64,000 nt of DNA from an uncultured bacterium (GCA_937889645.1 CALBZE010000023.1:1-64000); one strand, 5' to 3'. Counted from the stretch's first letter, positions 1-9,242 are shown. The notes: generated by a model from the sequence alone, not told the origin. Translations and numbers: made by a program.

Positions 1-60
1 CGCCGCGAAGCGGCGCCGCGTCCGCCGCACGAAGTGCGGCCGCCCCCGCCCCGAAGGGGC
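1..60. repeat. Cluster of three hairpins with identical GAA apex
   Basis: Three perfect inverted repeats follow one another: arms 1-6/10-15, 24-30/34-40 and 48-52/56-60. Each encloses the trinucleotide GAA (TTC on the minus strand). They lie just downstream of the stop codon of the minus-strand permease gene, so they may act as its transcription end or mRNA 3' stabiliser. There is no T tract. They could also be the edge of a dispersed repeat that continues outside the window. Confidence 0.6.
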
Positions 61-73
61 CCTTTCCGGGCCC

Positions 74-1804
74 TCAATCCATCCCCGCCGCCGACCCCCT
101 GTTCCCCACCACGAACACGACCGCCATCAGCCCGATCAACAGCACCGCATACGCCGCCGCCGCGCCGAAGTCGAACGCGCGGAGCTGCGAGAGGATCTCG
201 ATCGAGATGGGGCGAGTCCGGTGCGTGTAGAGCAGGATCGAAGCGACGAACTCGCCGAGCGCGGTGACGAAGGCGAGGAGCGCGCCGGCCAGGAGGCCGG
301 GGAGGACGAGCGGCAGGGCGACCCGTCGCATGGTCGCCGCCCAGGAAGCGCCGAGCGAGGCGGCGGCCTCCTCGAGCGCCGGGTCGAACTGGCGGAAGCT
401 GGTCAGCGCCGCGCGCGTGACCAATGGGATGTTCCGGATGAAATAGGCGAGCGGCAGGATCACCGCCGTCCCGACCAGCACGAAGCGGCCGGCCCAGGGC
501 TGGTCGGCGCTGAACGTCGTCGCGAGCGCGATCGCGAGGACGGTGCCCGGGAGCGCCCAGGGGAGCACGACGAGCGCGCCGAGGAGCCCGCGGCCGGGGA
601 ACGGCCGCCGGACGATGAGATACGCTGCGACGAACGCGAGCACGATGTTCGCCGCGGTCGCCGCCGTCGCCATCCGCAACGAGTTCACGACGGGCGTGAG
701 CAGCTCCGGGCGTGTGAGGAGCGCGCGGTAGTTGCCGATCGTGTACTCGGGCGGGAAGAGCTCCGTCGTCCAGGTCCCCTCGGGGACGAAGGAGACGAGG
801 AGTACCGTGGCGTGGGGGAGGAGCAGGAACACGACGATCGCGCCGGCGAGGAGCGACCAGCCGAGCCCCGCGCGCCAGCCGCGCCCGGCGCTCGACTCGC
901 CTGCGCCTGCGCCCCCCGTGCGTCGCGGCCCCGCCGTCGTCCCCTTCCCCGCGCCCGTGTACGCACGGCCCGATTCGTAGCGCTGGAGCAGGGCGAGGAA
1001 CAGCATCGACACGGCCGCCAGGACGACGGTCTCGACGGCGGCCATTCCCAGCTCGCCGTTCAGCTTGCTCGCGAAGACCTGCGTGGTCAACACGCGGAAC
1101 CCGCCGCCGAAGATGTAGGGCGCGCTGAAGGAGCCCATCGACGTCATGAAGACGAGGAGCGACGCGCCGCCGATCGCGGGCGCGAGCATGGGGAGCGTGA
1201 CGCGTCGCAGCGTCGTCCAGCGCGAAGCGCCGAGCGCCGCGGCGGCCTCGGCGTGCGCGTCGTCGAGACGGGCCAACCCAGCGGCGGTGAAGAGGTAGAA
1301 GTAGACGTACATCGTGTAGGCGTGGACGAGAAGGATCGCCCACGCGCCGTTGAGCCGCCACGGCGGCGACTCGAGCCCCAGCAGGATCTGCACGCTCCGG
1401 GTCATGAACCCGGACTCGCCGTAGAGGAACAGGAACGCGATCACGCCGACGAGCGGCGGGAGCGAGACCGGGAGCGCGGCCAGCCCGGCGAGTATGCGGC
1501 GGCCCGGGAAGTCGCGGCGGTGGAACAGGAACGCGAGCGGCACGCCGATCAGCGCGGAGAGGAGCACGCTCCCGGCGGAGATCCACACGCTGTTCCAGAG
1601 CGCGCCCAGCTCGGCTCGGCTCGCGACGAATCGCGCGTAGTTCCCGACCGAGAACTCGCCGTCGACGCGCAGGCTGTCGAACAGGACGAACAGGTTCGGA
1701 TAGAGGACCAGCCACAGGAGCAGCGCGAGGACCGGCACGGCGAGGACGAGCGTGCGGCGAGTCGTGTGCGCGCGGGGGGCGGCGACGGTCGTGGCTGACG
1801 TCAT
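74..1804 (-). CDS. ABC transporter permease, two fused halves (Fe3+/phosphonate/thiamine type)
   Basis: 576-residue inner-membrane permease made of two homologous BPD_transp_1 halves, as in the FbpB/AfuB and ThiP/PhnV families. The first half spans about residues 20-290 and the second about 315-575. Each half carries the EAA cytoplasmic loop that docks the ATPase: near residue 186 (EAAAALGASRWTTLRRV) and again in the second half (EEAAASLGASWAATMRRV). The start ATG follows AGGAAG at nine bases. The solute-binding protein and ATPase that should partner it are not in the window. Substrate cannot be told from sequence; iron(III), thiamine and 2-aminoethylphosphonate systems share this fusion. Confidence 0.88.
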   Translation of the reverse strand: MTSATTVAAPRAHTTRRTLVLAVPVLALLLWLVLYPNLFVLFDSLRVDGEFSVGNYARFVASRAELGALWNSVWISAGSVLLSALIGVPLAFLFHRRDFPGRRILAGLAALPVSLPPLVGVIAFLFLYGESGFMTRSVQILLGLESPPWRLNGAWAILLVHAYTMYVYFYLFTAAGLARLDDAHAEAAAALGASRWTTLRRVTLPMLAPAIGGASLLVFMTSMGSFSAPYIFGGGFRVLTTQVFASKLNGELGMAAVETVVLAAVSMLFLALLQRYESGRAYTGAGKGTTAGPRRTGGAGAGESSAGRGWRAGLGWSLLAGAIVVFLLLPHATVLLVSFVPEGTWTTELFPPEYTIGNYRALLTRPELLTPVVNSLRMATAATAANIVLAFVAAYLIVRRPFPGRGLLGALVVLPWALPGTVLAIALATTFSADQPWAGRFVLVGTAVILPLAYFIRNIPLVTRAALTSFRQFDPALEEAAASLGASWAATMRRVALPLVLPGLLAGALLAFVTALGEFVASILLYTHRTRPISIEILSQLRAFDFGAAAAYAVLLIGLMAVVFVVGNRGSAAGMD

Positions 1805-2018
1805 CGGTCGTACTTCCTGGCGACATCGCTATTCGGGGCTCCGGCGCCCTGGAAGCCCCGGGGCTCCGCGAATTTCGCGGCGCGTCGGCGGCGGGACAAG
1901 GGCGGGCGGGGCGTGCGCGCGGCGGCCCGTGTGCGCGAGATCGAGGTCGGGGCCGCGACCGGCGCGGCGTCGCGGGCCCGGTCGCGCCGGAACCGCCGCG
2001 CGCCGGAACCGCCGCGCG
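1805..2018. other. Intergenic region with palindromes and a perfect 16-bp tandem duplication
   Basis: No gene is seen here. It holds a 12-bp palindrome AGCCCCGGGGCT (1854-1865), a hairpin CCGCGAA-T-TTCGCGG (1866-1880), and two perfect adjacent copies of CCGGAACCGCCGCGCG (1987-2002 and 2003-2018). The tandem copies abut the stop codon of the upstream phosphatase gene. The hairpins lie between the two minus-strand genes and may separate their transcripts. Confidence 0.6.
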
Positions 2019-2864
2019 CTACCCAAGGATCTCCGCCCCGCGTTCGAACAGCTCGCGCCCCCGCTCCGACTCCGGCGGCTCGCCGTCGAACGCGATGGCG
2101 ACGACGGGTGCGAGGGTGGGCGCGCGGATCACGATGTCCGCGGCCTGGACGACGGGCGCGCGCTCGACGACGCCGGCGAAGGCGACGAACGCGTCGACGG
2201 CAGGGCGCGCTTCGAGGTCGGTGATGCCGTCGCCGACCATGAGGATCGGGCGACGGAGGTTGGGCGCCCATCGCTCGAGGAGGACGCGCTTGCCGCCGGC
2301 GTAGGCGAGCGGCGACCCCGCGTCCCAGCCGGCGTAGTTGCCGTCCTCGTCGAATTGGATGTCGACGGCGGCGACGGCGTCGTCGGGGATGCCGAGCTCG
2401 CGGGTCAAGGCGAGGACGGCCGGGCGGAGTCCCGCGGAGACGACGCGGACATCGATCCCGGCCTCGAGGAGCGTGGCGACGACCTCGCGCGCGTCCGGGA
2501 CGAGCGTCTCGACGTAGAGGCGGCCGAGCGCCTCGACCCGGTCGCGCGTGGGGCGCACGAGCTCGAGGCGTCGGCCGTACACCTCCTCGATCGGGACGAC
2601 GCCGCGCATGGACGCGTCGGTCAGGGCCGCGACCTCCGCGCGGTGCTCGGCGGCGAGCTCCGTGATCCCCTCGATCGCGGAGAGCGTCGAGTCGCAGTCG
2701 AAGACGACGGTGCCGTAGCGCAAGGTGTCGTAGGGTTCGAGTACGTTACGGATCGGCGGAAAGATAGGCGCGCGCAGCGGGGGTGGGAAGCGGCGGCGCC
2801 GGGCGCCGCGGTGGACGGGAACGGCGCCCGACGCCCGCGTGCGCAACGGGCGCGGCGTCGCCAC
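2019..2864 (-). CDS. HAD-superfamily phosphoserine phosphatase-like hydrolase
   Basis: HAD-IB type phosphatase, similar in layout to SerB. Motif I is FDCDSTLS (nucleophile and acid/base aspartates), motif II the serine/threonine of VSAG, motif III the lysine of AYAGGKR, and motif IV the metal-binding MVGDGITDLEA. A helical cap sits between motifs I and II, as in phosphoserine phosphatase, so serine biosynthesis is plausible but not proven. The longest frame gives 281 residues, but the first ~45 are Arg/Pro-rich and non-conserved. The true start is probably nearer 2723, where a TTG precedes the conserved beta strand, or another non-ATG codon. It lies upstream of the permease in the same direction. 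Confidence 0.85.
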   Translation of the reverse strand: MATPRPLRTRASGAVPVHRGARRRRFPPPLRAPIFPPIRNVLEPYDTLRYGTVVFDCDSTLSAIEGITELAAEHRAEVAALTDASMRGVVPIEEVYGRRLELVRPTRDRVEALGRLYVETLVPDAREVVATLLEAGIDVRVVSAGLRPAVLALTRELGIPDDAVAAVDIQFDEDGNYAGWDAGSPLAYAGGKRVLLERWAPNLRRPILMVGDGITDLEARPAVDAFVAFAGVVERAPVVQAADIVIRAPTLAPVVAIAFDGEPPESERGRELFERGAEILG

Positions 2865-2889
2865 CCGCCACGCGCCGGCGTGCCTAGCG

Positions 2890-3822
2890 TCAGTGCGTCA
2901 CGACCGCCTCGAGCATCCAGAACGACTCGTCGGTCAGGAAGAATTCACCGAGCGGCGAGGTGCCGTCGAAGTAGCGGAGGAGCAGCCGCAGCCCGCCGCC
3001 GGGGCCGGAGGCGCCGAGGCCGGCGGCGGCGGAGATCTGCCTGGTCCAATCCGTCCTGCCGGCGGCCTGCAGGTCGAGACCGGCGACGGCGGTGATTCTA
3101 CGGTCGGCGCGGAGGGGCCATTCGGCGTCGAACCCGAGCTGGAGCGCGGCGTCGTCGCGGATGCCCGGGTTGCGGCGGGTGACCAGCGGCTCCGTCTCGG
3201 TGAGGGAGCGGAAGACCCAGGTCGTGCCGCCGTAGACGCGCGCGGCGGACGCGACGTCGTACGCGACGACGAGGTCGACCGCTTCGTGCGCGTACTCGAT
3301 GCGCATGGCGCCGGTAGCACGGATCATCTCGTCGCCGAGGTGGGCGCTCCTGTGGAGGATGCGGGCGCGGAGCGAGACCGGCCCGCGGTTCCACGAGACG
3401 GGGAGCGCGACGGTCCAGTCGGACGCGGTGTAGTCGCGGCTCGGCTCCTCGAGGCGGAACCGTGCGGCGACGCCGGCCTGGATCGCCACGACGACGGCGC
3501 GGTCCGGGTCGGCCGACGACGCCCAGAGCGGGAGCGTCCCGCCGAGCGAAACGGCGCCCTGGAAGTCGCGATCCATGTCGGCGGGGTCGGCGAACGCGAA
3601 CGGCGGGCGCTCGGCCGGGACCTTGTCGGCGGCGAAGAGATCGGTCCACGCGAACCCCGCGGCGAGGCGGATCTCGTGGGGATCGGCCAGGAGCGGCGCG
3701 AAGCCCTGGAGTGCGGGGAACCAGACGCCGGATTCCTGGGCGCGGACGGCGGTCGGGGCGGCGCAGGCCAGGACGATGGCAAGGCCGAGGGGCGCGAACC
3801 GGAAGCCCTCGTTCGATCTCAT
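2890..3822 (-). CDS. DUF1207-like exported protein
   Basis: 310 residues with a clear signal peptide (cleavage after AVRAQ, about residue 25). The mature part is beta-rich and resembles the DUF1207 family: WFPALQGFAPLLADPHE at the start, and the hallmark SAHLGDEMI followed by YAHEAVDLVVAY in the middle. Family members are predicted periplasmic or outer-membrane proteins with no known activity. The chosen ATG gives a proper signal peptide; an upstream in-frame ATG at 3957 would add 45 Arg-rich residues and is unlikely. The gene diverges from the sensor kinase at 4014. Confidence 0.75.
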   Translation of the reverse strand: MRSNEGFRFAPLGLAIVLACAAPTAVRAQESGVWFPALQGFAPLLADPHEIRLAAGFAWTDLFAADKVPAERPPFAFADPADMDRDFQGAVSLGGTLPLWASSADPDRAVVVAIQAGVAARFRLEEPSRDYTASDWTVALPVSWNRGPVSLRARILHRSAHLGDEMIRATGAMRIEYAHEAVDLVVAYDVASAARVYGGTTWVFRSLTETEPLVTRRNPGIRDDAALQLGFDAEWPLRADRRITAVAGLDLQAAGRTDWTRQISAAAGLGASGPGGGLRLLLRYFDGTSPLGEFFLTDESFWMLEAVVTH

Positions 3823-4013
3823 CGTGCTGCGCTCCGGGACGATACTCGTGTCGTGGTGTCGTCGGGCGGCGCGTCGGCTGCGCCGCGTCGGCGGAGGCCG
3901 GAAGGTACAAGACCCGCGCCGTCCGCGCACGTGCGGGTACGGCGCGGTTGTGGACAATGGGTCGTGCCGGGCCTACTTTCCCGGCATACGAAGATATTCG
4001 ACGAGGTGTTTGC

Positions 4014-5702
4014 ATGAACGAAGCGGCCACGCGGGAGCTGGAGGCGGTGTCGACGTTCGCCGCGATCGCGCGGGCGCTGACGGAGTCGTTGGAGCTGCCC
4101 GAGGTCCTGCGCCGCATCGCGTCGGCGGTGCTGTCGCTAACGGAGTCTCTGGGCGTGAGCATCATCATGCCGCGTGGCGAGCTGGCGGAGTTCGTGGCGC
4201 ACGAGTCGCCGCCGCCGCATTCGCGGATCCCGGTGGGTTATCGTTTCCAGCCGGCGACGGCGCTGCGGGAGATGCTGTCGAACCGGCGGGATCCTCTCGT
4301 GATCCTCGACCTGCACTCGTCGCCGATGATCCCGGAAGAGATCAAGGCGCAGATCGAGGCGCAGGACCTGATCGTCATCCCGCTGCGAGTGGACACGGAG
4401 CTGCTGGGCGCGCTGGTCGTCGCGTACGCGGAGCTGCCGGAGCAGCTCGCGGTGGATCCGGCGGTACTGCGCGCGGTCGGCGACCAGGCGGCGGTCGCGA
4501 TCCGGAACGCGCAGCTCTACGAGGCCGCGCGCACCTCGGCGGACCGGCTGGTGCAGGCGGAGCGGCTGAGCGCGATGGGGCGGGTCGTCGCGCGGATCGC
4601 GCATCAGCTGAACAATCCTCTGACGACGGTGCGCCTGCTCGCGGAAGGGCTCGAGCTGGAGGAGCTACCGGAGTCGGCGAAGGAGCAGGTCCGGGCGCTG
4701 TGCCGCGAGGTCGAGCGCGCGGCGTCGGTCGTCAACGACGTGCTGGTCTTCGCGCGCAAGGGTCGGCGGCAGTTCACGCGGGTGCGGGTGGGCGACGTCG
4801 TCCGCGCGGCGGCCGCGGCGTCGTCGCGGCGGCTGGCGTCCTCGGGGGTGGCGCTCGATCTGGAGGTCGCCGACGACCTCCCGGCGGTGCACGGCGATGC
4901 CGGGGCGCTGCAGCAGGCGCTCGCGAACCTGCTGCACAACGCGCTGCACGCTCTCGCGGAGTGGCCGGGTGCGCGGCGGATCCGGATCCGCGCGACGCGC
5001 GAGGAGGGCGCTTCCGGGCCGGGCGTCGTGATCGACGTCGAGGACAGCGGTCCCGGGCTCCCGGCGGAGATCGGCGATCGCGTGTTCGAGCCGTTCTTCA
5101 CGACCAAGCCGGTGGGCGAGGGGACGGGGTTGGGGCTGTCGATCGCGCAGGAGATCGTCGAAGTCCACGACGGCCGCCTGGAGTCCGGCGATTCTCCGCT
5201 GGGCGGCGCGCTGTTCCGCATCCGTCTTCCGGCGATGGCGGAAGCCGACGTTGACGAGGGAGTGGCGCTGGAAGACGCGGTGCCGTCGGCTTCGGTGTCG
5301 GTTCCGTCGGACGCCGGCGGCGGCCAGCGCGTGCGGCGCGTGCTTGTGATCGACGACGAGGCGCCGCTCCAGGCGGCGCTCAAGCGCATGCTGGAGTACC
5401 TCGGGTGCGAGGTCACGATCGCGCTCGAGGGCGCGGACGGGCTGGCGCGGGCGCGGGCGGGCGGCTACGACCTGATCCTCTCCGACCTGACCGTGCCGGA
5501 TCTCGGCGGCCGGGAGCTGTTCGAACGGCTGCGCGTGGAGGCGCCGGCGCAGGCCGAGCGCGTCGCGTTCATGACCGGCGACAGCGTGAGCGAGGACGTC
5601 CTCGCCTTCCTGGCGGCGTCCGGCCGGCCGGTGCTGACGAAGCCGTTCGGCAGGGTCCAACTCCAGGAGCTGCTCGAGCGGTCGCCGAGCGGCCGGGGCT
5701 GA
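4014..5702 (+). CDS. Hybrid sensor histidine kinase: GAF-HisKA-HATPase-receiver
   Basis: 562 residues, no membrane segment, so cytoplasmic. A GAF domain covers about residues 10-170. The dimerisation/phosphoacceptor helix has His197 in IAHQLNNPL, with glutamine where most kinases have the glutamate next to the histidine. The ATPase domain shows the N box (ANLLHNALHAL), G1 (DSGPGLP), F box (FEPFFTTK) and G2 (GEGTGLGLS). A C-terminal receiver begins at VLVIDDE, with the acceptor aspartate in LILSDLTVPD and the lysine in LTKPF. The domain order suggests intramolecular phosphorelay. The stop overlaps the next ATG (TGATG), so translation of the downstream glycosidase-like protein is probably coupled. 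Confidence 0.9.
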   Translation: MNEAATRELEAVSTFAAIARALTESLELPEVLRRIASAVLSLTESLGVSIIMPRGELAEFVAHESPPPHSRIPVGYRFQPATALREMLSNRRDPLVILDLHSSPMIPEEIKAQIEAQDLIVIPLRVDTELLGALVVAYAELPEQLAVDPAVLRAVGDQAAVAIRNAQLYEAARTSADRLVQAERLSAMGRVVARIAHQLNNPLTTVRLLAEGLELEELPESAKEQVRALCREVERAASVVNDVLVFARKGRRQFTRVRVGDVVRAAAAASSRRLASSGVALDLEVADDLPAVHGDAGALQQALANLLHNALHALAEWPGARRIRIRATREEGASGPGVVIDVEDSGPGLPAEIGDRVFEPFFTTKPVGEGTGLGLSIAQEIVEVHDGRLESGDSPLGGALFRIRLPAMAEADVDEGVALEDAVPSASVSVPSDAGGGQRVRRVLVIDDEAPLQAALKRMLEYLGCEVTIALEGADGLARARAGGYDLILSDLTVPDLGGRELFERLRVEAPAQAERVAFMTGDSVSEDVLAFLAASGRPVLTKPFGRVQLQELLERSPSGRG

Positions 5703-7624
5703 TGGAGGATCGGATCGACCAGGCGTTGCCGCCGCTGGATGCGGAGCTGCCGGACGTCGGCCCGGCGCTCGTGCGTCCGGGCGCCGAGGCGGCGGAGGCG
5801 GCGGGCGCCGTGACCGCAAATGCGACCGGCGTTGCGGCGGCGAGCACGACCGGCGTTGCCCCGGCCGCTGCCGCCTTCACCGCCGGCGCGCGGGCGGCCG
5901 TGGTGGCGGCCGATGCGTCGGGCGGGCACACGATCTGGATGCACCCGCTCCGTGTCGCGCAAAGGCTCGTGCTCGAGGGGGCCGAAGTACGCGACGTCGC
6001 CGTCACGCCGCTCGGTGTGGAGCGGCGGCTCGAGGTGGCCGGCGTCGAGGTGGTCGAGCGGGTCTTCGTGCCGCGCGAGCATGCGGCGGCGGTCTTCGAG
6101 TGGCGTGCACCGGCCGGGGCGACGTTGTCGGTCTCGTGGCTCGCGGGGCTCGAGCGGGCGTCTTCGTTCGCGACTCCCGGGGAGGATCACGAGGCGCCTT
6201 CGAATGAACGTGCCGCGCCCGCCTGGTCCCGCGAGGGTCGGGCGCTTTGGCTCGCCGGCGAATCGGAGGACGCCGCGGCGTTCGTGCTGAGCCGGGAGCC
6301 GGAGTCGTGGGACGTCGACGTCGCCGACGGCCCCGAACCGACCCTCCGGGTACGGGCGCGTCTGCGGCTGGGTCCGGGCGATTCGGTCCGGTTGGCGATC
6401 GTCGCGACGACCGATGGCCGGCCGGCTCTCGCGGCGATCCTCGCCTCGCTCCGCCCCGACGACCTCGCCCGCGCGCGGGCGGCCGCCGCGCGTCGCATGC
6501 AGCGCGAGCGGTTGTCGGCGGACGCGCCGGACGAGCGGGTCGGCCCCGCGCTGGAATGGGCGAATCACTGCCTGGACGGGCTCGTGGCCGAGGCGCCGGG
6601 CGTCGGTCGCTCGATCGTCGCCGGGTACGACGTCGGCCCCGGGGCTGCCGTCGCGCCCGAGTTCCGCACGCGCGACGCCGTTGCCGCCGCGTTCGCGTCG
6701 CTCGCCGTAGGCGCGTTCGCCGCCGCGCGGGACGTCCTCGCGTTCCTCGGCGAGCACCTCGATGGGACCGGCCGCGCGCCGGGCGTCGTGACGGTCTCCG
6801 GTGAGGCGACGTACGACGACCCCGATGCGACCGCCTTCTACCTCGTCCTTACCGCCCGCTACCTGGCCTGGACCGGCGACATCGGATTCGTGCGCGACGC
6901 GTGGGCCCGCGTGCGCGTCGCATGCGAACACGTGCGCGCGACCGGCTCGACCGAGGGCCTTGCCCCGATCGCGCTCGCCGAGCTCGGGGTGGCCGCCGAG
7001 TCGATCGGCGACGAGGCGCTCGCGGAAGCGCTGCGCGTCCGCGTCGTCCGCCCCGGCGCGCCCACGCTCCCGTCGTTCCTCGGCGCGGCCGGAGCGGCCT
7101 GGGCCGAGTACGCCGCCGGACGGGGCGAGGCCGCGGCGCGGGTTTGGCAGCGGGGCGTCGAGGCGTTGCTCGCGCTCGGATCTCCTTCCGCGATGGACGC
7201 GGCCGCGGTCGTGAACGGGTTCGTGTACGGCCTCCTCGGCGCGGAGCCGGACGGCGTGAAGGGGCGGCTCCACCTGCGGCCGCAGCTCCCGGCATCATGG
7301 GACCGGCTCGAGGCTCGTCGTATCCGCATGGGTGACGCCGCGATCGCCCTGACCTGCACGCGCGACGGCGACCGGCATACGTTCCGGCTCGAGCAGGAGG
7401 AGGGCGCGGTGCCGGTCACCGTCGTCTTCGAGCCGCTGCTCCCGGCGCGCCGGCTCGTGGCCGCCCGGGTCGACGGCGTGGACGCGGAACTGGACCCCCG
7501 CCCCCACGGCGAGCGGATGCTGGTCCCCGTGCAGATCGTGCTGGACGCGGAGCGCGTCGTCGAACTCGACGTCGCCCAGGACGCGGCGCCGCCGCCGGCG
7601 GGGCTGCGGGTGTGGAAGACCTAG
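5702..7624 (+). CDS. Six-hairpin (alpha/alpha toroid) glycoside hydrolase-like protein
   Basis: 640 residues. The N-terminal third is Ala-rich, then beta-rich (HTIWMHPLRVAQRL onward). The central part reads as an alpha/alpha toroid: GYDVGPG, EFRTRDAVAAAFASLAVG, then YDDPDATAFYLVLTARYLAWTGD, like GH15/GH63/amylo-1,6-glucosidase relatives. The C terminus is a beta sandwich (GRLHLRPQLPASWDRLEARR). This layout is typical of cytoplasmic glycogen or oligosaccharide hydrolases, but a pair of catalytic acids could not be assigned with confidence, so activity is open. No signal peptide. The start ATG overlaps the kinase stop, which links it to signalling. Confidence 0.6.
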   Translation: MEDRIDQALPPLDAELPDVGPALVRPGAEAAEAAGAVTANATGVAAASTTGVAPAAAAFTAGARAAVVAADASGGHTIWMHPLRVAQRLVLEGAEVRDVAVTPLGVERRLEVAGVEVVERVFVPREHAAAVFEWRAPAGATLSVSWLAGLERASSFATPGEDHEAPSNERAAPAWSREGRALWLAGESEDAAAFVLSREPESWDVDVADGPEPTLRVRARLRLGPGDSVRLAIVATTDGRPALAAILASLRPDDLARARAAAARRMQRERLSADAPDERVGPALEWANHCLDGLVAEAPGVGRSIVAGYDVGPGAAVAPEFRTRDAVAAAFASLAVGAFAAARDVLAFLGEHLDGTGRAPGVVTVSGEATYDDPDATAFYLVLTARYLAWTGDIGFVRDAWARVRVACEHVRATGSTEGLAPIALAELGVAAESIGDEALAEALRVRVVRPGAPTLPSFLGAAGAAWAEYAAGRGEAAARVWQRGVEALLALGSPSAMDAAAVVNGFVYGLLGAEPDGVKGRLHLRPQLPASWDRLEARRIRMGDAAIALTCTRDGDRHTFRLEQEEGAVPVTVVFEPLLPARRLVAARVDGVDAELDPRPHGERMLVPVQIVLDAERVVELDVAQDAAPPPAGLRVWKT

Positions 7625-7718
7625 AGGTATCTCGAATTCGGGCGCGCAAGCTGCTTCCGACATTCGAGTTCGGCGAGCTGGACGAGACCTGGGTCGTGCA
7701 GTATCGGCTCGAAACGAC

Positions 7719-7748
7719 GGAGCCCCGGGCCGAATGACCCGGGGCTCC
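7719..7748. terminator. Bidirectional hairpin between convergent genes
   Basis: Perfect 11-bp inverted repeat (GGAGCCCCGGG / CCCGGGGCTCC) with an 8-base loop. It lies between the end of the glycosidase-like gene on the plus strand and the end of the small minus-strand gene at 7774. No strong T tract follows on either side, so termination is inferred from position and stem strength. Confidence 0.55.
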
Positions 7749-7773
7749 GCAACATCGATTCTATGCAACGCGA

Positions 7774-7965
7774 TCAGCTCGTGGTCAGCCAGCCGCCGGC
7801 AGCGAGCAGCTCGCGCAGTTTCGCGGGACGATCGCCCAGCGCGGTGCGCACGAGAGAACGGGAGAGCGAGATCCGCTCCTCGTCGGAGAGTCTGTCCACC
7901 ACCGCGATGGGCGCGCCGTAGCGCAGGAGCATCCGCTTCGCATCCCGAGCCACACTATCGTCCAT
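7774..7965 (-). CDS. Small hypothetical protein
   Basis: 63 residues, not recognised. The sequence is amphipathic and mostly helical (VARDAKRMLLRYG, EERISLSRSLVRTAL), with no signal peptide and no metal motif. The codon pattern agrees with neighbouring genes, and the frame ends just before a hairpin. It is the first gene downstream of the two propeller lipoprotein genes on the same strand. Confidence 0.45.
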   Translation of the reverse strand: MDDSVARDAKRMLLRYGAPIAVVDRLSDEERISLSRSLVRTALGDRPAKLRELLAAGGWLTTS

Positions 7966-8033
7966 CGAGACCTCCGTCGAAGGGGTTGTCCAAGCGTGGA
8001 CAATTTATGTCGGGATGCGGCCCCAGGCAACGT

Positions 8034-9242
8034 TCATTCCCCCTTCAGGATGCGGTGGAGACGGACGCGCTCGACGTCGAACTCGTCGCGGACGATGCCG
8101 AGCACGTAATCCTCGCCGATCTCGGTTGGGTCGAGCCCTCGAGGCATGACGACGGTGCCGAGCCAGCGGCCGTCGGGCTCGAAGACGTCCCACCGGTTTT
8201 CCTCCTCGCCGGTCGTGTAGTCCCTGACCCACAAACGGCCCGCCGCGTCCGCTTCGAGGTTCGCGTAGGCGGGGAGCGTCTCGGGGAACGTCGCCTCGGC
8301 GAACTGGCGCTCGATCGCGCGGCGCGCGTTGTCGTCCCGCGCGTTCTCGAGGTCGCGACGACGGAGGTCGTCGATCATCGCGCTCGTCACCGGACGGTTG
8401 GGTCGCGTGCGGCGGATCAGTTGCGTTAGACCCCGGCCGGGGACGTAGACGCCGATCTCGTAGGAATCGTTCTCACCGGCGTAGATGCGGTCACTGGCAA
8501 CGGCGATGTAGGAGGAGCGCCCGAAGGGCGCCGACCGGATCGAGAGCTGGCCGGTCTCCAGGTTGATCTGGATGTGGCGCTCGGTGCCGGGGAGCGACGC
8601 GATCGTGTCGGCGGCGGCGCTGCCCGGCGCGTGCAGCACCACGATCGTCGGGATCCGGATCGCGCCGTTCGGCGGGTTCCCCAAGTTCACCGTCGCATGG
8701 GCGACGAGTGTGCCGTCCGACAGGCGCCCCACCGGTGATTGCGGCGCCGGCGTGATCCCCCGGACGAACGTACCTTCGGCGTCGAAGAGCGAGAGACGCG
8801 GGGGCGGCATCAGGCTCGACACGAGGACGGAATCGCCCGGCAGACGAATGATCCGCCCGATCATCCGGAACTCGCCCGGGCCGTCGCCTTCCCGGCCGAC
8901 GGTGCGCAGGTGCCGTCCGTCGGGGGCGAAGTATCGCAGCTCGCTCGTGCCGCCGTTCGCGATCACGATCCGCCCGTCCGAGAGGCGGATCGCCCCGGCG
9001 ACGCGATAGAGCTGGTACGCGGCCTCCCCCTCGAGCACGCCGATCTCGAGCTCCGGTTCGGCGATGACCCTCCACGCCTCGCCCGGATGCCAGGTCGGCG
9101 CCGCGTTCTCGACGATGGTGATTCCGGCGCTGTCGCGGACGACGGGCGCGGAACCCGCATCGCCGGCGCCGCACGCGGCGACGACGGACGCGGCGAGGAC
9201 CCACGTCGCGAGCGGTCGGAGCGGTTTGCGTCGGTGCTGCAT
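8034..9242 (-). CDS. 6-bladed beta-propeller lipoprotein (copy 2)
   Basis: 402 residues. The signal peptide ends in a lipobox (AASVVAAC), so the protein is probably membrane-anchored. The mature part starts VVRDSAGITIVEN and shows repeated propeller strands such as RLSDGRIVIANGGTSELRYF and DGRHLRTVGREGDGPGEF, typical of NHL/TolB-like 6-bladed propellers. The ATG has an excellent ribosome binding site (AAAGGAGG). The gene lies 56 bases downstream of a paralogue with the same layout, so they are probably one operon born from a tandem duplication. Ligand and role are unknown; such propellers usually bind proteins or peptides. Confidence 0.8.
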   Translation of the reverse strand: MQHRRKPLRPLATWVLAASVVAACGAGDAGSAPVVRDSAGITIVENAAPTWHPGEAWRVIAEPELEIGVLEGEAAYQLYRVAGAIRLSDGRIVIANGGTSELRYFAPDGRHLRTVGREGDGPGEFRMIGRIIRLPGDSVLVSSLMPPPRLSLFDAEGTFVRGITPAPQSPVGRLSDGTLVAHATVNLGNPPNGAIRIPTIVVLHAPGSAAADTIASLPGTERHIQINLETGQLSIRSAPFGRSSYIAVASDRIYAGENDSYEIGVYVPGRGLTQLIRRTRPNRPVTSAMIDDLRRRDLENARDDNARRAIERQFAEATFPETLPAYANLEADAAGRLWVRDYTTGEEENRWDVFEPDGRWLGTVVMPRGLDPTEIGEDYVLGIVRDEFDVERVRLHRILKGE

